From Paroedura picta (taxonomy: Eukaryota; Chordata; Lepidosauria; Squamata; Gekkonidae): a stretch of DNA of 64,000 nucleotides. This document shows positions 60,201 to 64,000 of this stretch, one piece after another. A model generated the notes under the pieces. That model saw only the letters and a list, made by a program, of their open reading frames with translations. It did no database searches and was not told where the DNA came from. The translations under genes and the position numbers were made by a program. How positions within the stretch are numbered: position 1 is the stretch's first letter; every line of letters begins with the position of its first letter. The DNA lies in NCBI RefSeq assembly GCF_049243985.1, contig NC_135379.1, forward strand, positions 18,870,001-18,934,000, given 5' to 3'.

Positions 60201-63058
60201 ATAGACTGAGACTAATATACTAGAAGAACTGCCTATTCCCTTATGAACTACGGTCATCTTTGGAAACCCTGCTTCTTGTGCTGCTGACTTCTGAGGTTTG
60301 GCAGGTGGCAACCAGGAAGTGGTCTTTCTCAGTCATGGTACCAAAGTCCTGGAACACTCTTCCCAGGCAGATTTATCTGTCCCCCTTCTGTTGCTATCTT
60401 TCTCGTGGGTGAAGAGGGGCTTTTGGGGGGGGGGTGTTTGCTGTTCTCCTAATGATTCCTTCTTCTCAACCAATGCTTAAATTGCTGTTTTTATGTTTTG
60501 TATGTATTTTTAGTGTTTTAATTGTTTTAATGATGTGTGTTTGAGGTGGTGGTTAAAATGTGATTTTATCCTGCGTGTCTTAAATTGCTTTCTGTGGGAT
60601 ACACATTTTGAAAATAAATAATGTTGAAAGTCTTTCCTGTAAAAGGAGTCCAAAACGATTGGAAAGGCCCTCACTGTATCAGTGAGGATATAATCAGAAA
60701 TGGGCCTTGAGGCCTAGGTGGTTGCCATGCCCCACCCCTATGGAGTAGGCCTTCCTTGTCATTCTCCTCCCCTTCAGATGCCTCTGTGTATGTGAGGCGG
60801 CAGCGGAGAGACCACTATCTGCACAAAGTATGGCACCCTCTTGTGGTTTCTCGTTGACCTCTGAAAGCCGCCCTGTAGCCGATGGCCCTACAAAGCTCTT
60901 CCATCCTCCAAGGTTAAAGGGGAAGTAGGACAAGAAACAGCATAATGTCAGCTTACCTGTTTGGTAATATAAGAGTTGCTCTTCCACCTTACATAATAGC
61001 GTATAGGAATGACGAGGGTGTACAAAACATGTAGGAAAGCAAAAGCTAAGGCAATCAGGCCAAGCTGTTTTCTGCAGAGCATCCACTTGTCCAGCCAGTT
61101 TGGAAAGCGCTTGTATTTGGTCCCTCTGTATAACTGAAGAACAGCCGCAAAGATCCCGGGCAAGTAAACCAAAGCAAGAAGGACGAGTGCCACGATCGGG
61201 CAGACTCGGTTTGGAATACTAATAACTAAGAAAAAGGAAAAGTCTTTGCTTTTCGTAACGTGATTGTAGACTACATCGCGGATTATACAGTAGATGAAAA
61301 GAAATACAGTGAGGCCCAGGGACAGATAAATGGGGTACTTCCACATAGGAAAGAGTTGCAGAGGGTAATCTTCAATTTCTTTGGCTGCTAAGAGTGATCC
61401 CTTATCCAGTGGAGTGAGGCCAAGGCTTCGAACAATGTCCATCACCTTTTCTTTCGATCTGCCGTCATTGCCGCAGACAAACACCTGCAGCCAAAACAAA
61501 CGGCAACAACAAAAGGTATCTTTGGCATCTTTATTGTATTAGCATATCTGACTTGAACAGGAACCTGGTAGTTCTCCTGAGGAAATGGTTTCCTTTCCTC
61601 TTTCGCTTTTGGGACAGAAGAGAAAGCAAAAACAGTTGTGCCTTTAGACTTTCTATAGAACAGGTATGGCCAACTGGCTCTCCAGATGTCCATGGACTAC
61701 AATTACCATGAGCCCCTGCCAGCATAATTGTAGTCCATGGACACCTGGAGAGCCACCGTTTGACCTCTTATAGATTAATAGACCTAAAATCTAAGCAATA
61801 CAATTCAGAAACAGTTTCTGTTGGCCTGCAGAAGAAGAGCAGAATTTGAGTCCAAGGGCAATTTAAAGATGGAGAAAGTTTCCAGGGTATAATCTTGAGT
61901 TAAAGCTTCCTTAATAACCGTCTGACGTTCCTTCTGCCTCTTCCCTTTTTATATTGGGTATGTGTGAGACAAAGTTCTCTAGTTTTATCAAGGATTCACA
62001 CAAAGAATAGTGGGTCTGCTTCAACTTTCCAGTGCTTCTAGTTAGCCTTTCTCATAGGTACTGTCTGTGTCTCTTACAAGGCCTGATATCAGAATGCAGT
62101 GATTGACTCAGTGGAAACCTGTGCTCAGTTCAGTATCTAGATGAGAGTGGGGAGCCAGAAGCATCATCTCTTGGAGAGCTCCAGTGGACAAGTGCTCTGA
62201 TTGGATTCCGAAGGCCACCTGATGCCAGAGAGCAAGAAACCATAATTGGACGCTTTGCTAACTTTTGACCCCATGGAATGGAGACATAAACTTCTAGCCT
62301 GGATGCTACAGTTTTGAATGGTGCACCAATTAATGCCAGGTACTAAAGTGTCAGAAAGAAAAAGTTAACTTCTGTTCTTTGCTAATTAAATCTATAGACA
62401 GTGTTGCCCAGCACTATTTTAAAGTTTATTTGCTTAATAAACCTGTGTATTTTCTGAAGGTTTTGGTCTTCTTGTGGGCATTTAATCTCTGAGACCCACA
62501 AGTTGCTTACTAGTCTGTGAGGCAGTGGCTCGGGGAGACCCAGGCTTGGGTTTCCTGATGGGTGTTTGTGTGTGTCACCTTTTGTCCCAGAGATATTCTT
62601 ACCTGCCTGCTTGCATCCAGTGCTCCTGACTGTAGAGCCCATGCCGACACCGTGTTAAATGCTTTTACCACTTTACTCTCTGGTAGGAGCTGGGCAAGAT
62701 ACTCAGCGTTGGTCTCAGGATACTGGTTTATTTTGAGGTTGTTGCTGACGTCCACCAGCACTTTCCCACAGAGAGTTTCCTTTAACTTGTCCAGAAAGTC
62801 GTAATATATTCTGTGGATCGCTAGGATGATGATGTCAGAGGTCTCCGCTGCTTCTCTGTGGGACATACCCGAGGCTCCTTGAGGAATCAGTTTGGTGTCT
62901 TTAGGATTTCGGGTCCCGTAGACAATAGTATAGCCGCACTGCATCATCTTATGCCCTAGAGATCTTCCGAAGTCTCCTGTTCCAAAAATGCACACGGTCT
63001 GCTTCTTGTTAGGCATATCTGAAGTAAGTGCCATTGCAGTGTTGGAATGCTGCTCCAT
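56991..63058 (-). CDS. STEAP4: STEAP4: six-transmembrane metalloreductase (4 coding exons, complete)
   Basis: STEAP4 carries electrons from cytosolic NADPH through FAD and one haem across the membrane to reduce Fe3+ or Cu2+; it is linked to metabolic inflammation. Exons in reading order: 63058-62603, 61484-60957, 59121-58957, 57257-56991, summing to 471 codons. Residues 1-200 are the F420H2:NADP+ oxidoreductase-like Rossmann domain with [10 protein letters not shown] at 26-35 and TRNP, the NADPH phosphate-binding region. Six hydrophobic helices follow, about 203-221, 247-269, 291-312, 347-366, 383-402 and 416-438. The haem ligands His304 (AFLHVLYT) and His397 ([10 protein letters not shown]) sit at exactly the human numbers. 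The C-terminus runs 14 residues or so beyond the human ...RQGWERNSKH end. Non-coding first exon(s) probably lie beyond the window. Confidence 0.97.
57457..57540. repeat. Inverted pair of the cacctttaagacc core repeat
   Basis: Left arm gagtccaatggcacctttaa plus gacc and right arm ggtcttaaaggtgccattgg plus actaaaatt are complementary over about 27 bases, with a spacer of about 25 bases. Confidence 0.8.
58140..58330 (+). repeat. Interspersed repeat (gttgccaacctccag family), diverged
   Basis: Reads caagtctccaagtggagcct, aactgatctccagactacag, tctatggaattgtgccccct, aaactccagaaatttcccct. Confidence 0.5.
58495..58836. mobile_element. Non-autonomous hAT-like element (cagcctttctcaac family)
   Basis: Left end caggatttctcaaccaaggt, right end in reverse cagcctttctcaaccttttt. 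Flanks ctcaatag and ctcatgag agree at 6 of 8. Interior as in the 51,342 copy, opposite orientation. Confidence 0.85.
58957..59121 (-). CDS. STEAP4: STEAP4 third coding exon (helix 4)
   Basis: Acceptor cttccttag, donor gtaaga. Residues 329-383: [20 protein letters not shown] then [20 protein letters not shown] and [15 protein letters not shown]. The last part is nearly identical to human; the extracellular loop at its start is diverged. Confidence 0.96.
59253..59382. mobile_element. Palindromic hAT-like MITE, subfamily B
   Basis: Ends CAGGGGTAGTCAACCTGTGG and complement; flanks cactaggg (59,245-59,252) and ccctaggg (59,383-59,390) match at 7 of 8. Confidence 0.94.
59930..60630 (+). mobile_element. 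L2-like LINE 3' fragment with ORF2 C-terminal remnant
   Basis: The open segment [20 protein letters not shown] ... [20 protein letters not shown] matches the C-terminal region of L2-type ORF2 proteins (HALVxSRLDYCNxL ... QNAAARLL). It is followed by 3'UTR-like sequence and a tail ending in gaaaataaataatg. Decayed, with no intact frame across the whole. Confidence 0.75.
60957..61484 (-). CDS. STEAP4: STEAP4 second coding exon (rest of oxidoreductase domain, helices 1-3)
   Basis: Acceptor tggctgcag, donor gtaagc. Residues 153-328: [20 protein letters not shown] through [20 protein letters not shown] to ...YITKQ. It contains the FAD-side loop, helices 1-3 and haem ligand His304. Confidence 0.96.
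61661..61767. mobile_element. Diverged palindromic hAT-like MITE
   Basis: Reads caggtatggccaactggctc, ccagatgtccatggactaca ... tagtccatggacacctggag. Flanks ctatagaa and ttatagat agree at 6 of 8. More diverged at the ends than the other nine copies. Confidence 0.8.
61838..61900 (+). repeat. Diverged core repeat (gagtccaagggcaatttaaag)
   Basis: The piece gaatttgagtccaagggcaa, tttaaagatggagaaagttt is a decayed copy of the family at 26,636. Confidence 0.45.
62603..63058 (-). CDS. STEAP4: STEAP4 first coding exon (NADPH-binding domain)
   Basis: Encodes residues 1-152, from [20 protein letters not shown] to ...GALDASRQ, donor gtaaga. The ATG at 63058 has A at -3 and G at +4, and the N-terminal length matches human. 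An acceptor-like aacag lies 21 bases upstream (exon border near 63079), so the 5'UTR continues in another exon. Confidence 0.96.
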
Positions 63059-64000
63059 TTTGGAGAAGTACGAAGTTATCTGTTTGAATTCAAGACAGTA
63101 TATATTTGAGTGGTGTCATTTTTTAACCTACTCACTCACTATGACTAAAGGGAGTCATGTCAGCCTGACCCTCAACGTACATTGGTACAAGTTCTGCCAT
63201 CCCCATCTGTAAGATGGTTTATTTAGAAGAGTTGATTTTTATACCACGCTTTTCACTACCCAAAGGAGTCGCAAAGCAAGCTTACGGTCACTTCCTCTCC
63301 CCACAACAGACACCCTGTGAGGTAGGTGGGGCTGAGAGACTTCTGACAAGAGAACAGCTCTGTTAGGGCTGTGACAAGCCCAACGTCTCCCAGCTGGCTG
63401 TATGTGGGGGAGCGGGGAATCAAACCCAGCTCACCAATATAGAAGCCACCACTTTTAACCACTACACTTACAGACCATGATTTCATCTAAAAGCCCTGCT
63501 TTATGCTGTCATTAGAAGCCAGATTAGCTCCTGCCAAATATTACAGTGAATTGTTTGTTTCCTGGGTGTTTTGATGCAACCCTGTTCTATGGACCTATAG
63601 CCTCTTTTGGCTCCTCCCAAATACAAATGGAATTAAACACTGTCATTCTGCTAGTTTTCTTCTTCCAGGGTACGCAGCATGGATAGGTCTTATGAGGATA
63701 AATAAAACGGACAGAGGATATACATGCACTTCCTTATATGTGGCTGTTGTTTGTGCCAGCAGGAGACGTCAGTTGTCCTTAAAATAGATCACAACCAGAA
63801 ACGGAAGGTAAATATTGATATTACGTATGGTGCACCATGAATGGCGAGAAGCAAAGTTTAAAGAAAGGCTCAGGCAGCTGTTTTGAAAGAGCAGTAGGGG
63901 TGGGAGGGCAGATGTGTGCCCTGTAGCCATTGCCTATTCCCCTGACTGCTTTCAGCAGTGGAATGATGACCATGGGAGTGTGAGCTTCAAGTCTACCAAT
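63059..64000 (-). other. STEAP4 5'UTR remnant and upstream intron
   Basis: Bases 63,059-63,079 are probably 5'UTR joined through an acceptor at 63,080-63,081 to an exon outside the window. Beyond that is a Sauria SINE (63,224-63,474) and 0.5 kb of unrecognised sequence. Confidence 0.55.
63224..63474 (-). repeat. Sauria-type tRNA SINE
   Basis: Reverse-oriented: gaagagttgatttttatacc, acgcttttcactacccaaag, acagacaccctgtgaggtag, cttttaaccactacac. Confidence 0.93.

Larger units (their letters stand above)
59122..60956 (-). other. STEAP4 middle intron
   Basis: Contains the MITE at 59,253 and an L2-like LINE fragment at 59,930-60,630. The last 300 bases are unrecognised. Confidence 0.65.
61485..62602 (-). 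other. First intron between STEAP4 coding exons
   Basis: 1.1 kb with a diverged MITE at 61,661 and a weak copy of the core repeat at 61,838. Otherwise unrecognised. Confidence 0.65.

Overview
The window is vertebrate nuclear DNA, almost certainly from a squamate reptile (lizard or snake). Three host genes with canonical GT/AG introns lie in the order ADAM22 > < SRI < STEAP4, the arrangement known from human 7q21. The rest is packed with repeats typical of squamates: Sauria-type tRNA SINEs, 5S-derived SINEs, CR1/L2-like LINE tails and several families of palindromic hAT-like MITEs. I cannot name the species.

Layout. 1-25.7 kb (+): the 3' part of ADAM22, from the EGF-like exon through the transmembrane exon, an 18-nt microexon and a modular cytoplasmic tail with two RPRSNS 14-3-3 motifs, to the C-terminal PDZ ligand ETSI. 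An 87-nt cassette exon at 18.0 kb matches a known mammalian alternative exon. 25.7-37.8 kb: ADAM22 3'UTR and intergenic DNA with a candidate extra terminal exon at 29,675. 37.9-46.7 kb (-): all eight coding exons of SRI (sorcin, 198 aa), starting in a CpG island at about 46.1-47.3 kb. 47.5-57.0 kb: intergenic repeats. 57.0-63.1 kb (-): all four coding exons of STEAP4 (471 aa). 63.1-64.0 kb: STEAP4 upstream region, probably its first intron.

The genes do not form an operon and have unrelated jobs: ADAM22 is a non-catalytic synaptic receptor for LGI proteins, sorcin is a penta-EF-hand Ca2+ sensor, and STEAP4 is an NADPH/FAD/haem metalloreductase. What links them is conserved synteny. The gene models were joined by hand by checking splice phase across every junction; summed exons give 198 aa for sorcin, exactly the mammalian length, and the two haem histidines of STEAP4 fall at 304 and 397, the same numbers as in human.

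Points worth a second look: (i) ten copies of one palindromic hAT MITE, eight with 8-bp duplications matching at 7-8 of 8 bases or one mismatch, one of them nested in a SINE; (ii) two sorcin substitutions, Ser88 in the EF2 loop and Val112 at the site of the human F112L variant; (iii) a possible undescribed ADAM22 terminal exon between two MITE copies; (iv) a C-terminal extension on STEAP4; (v) a LINE reverse-transcriptase fragment split by a SINE. I saw no endogenous retrovirus, CRISPR array or functional RNA gene. Comparisons with human proteins are from memory, without a database search.
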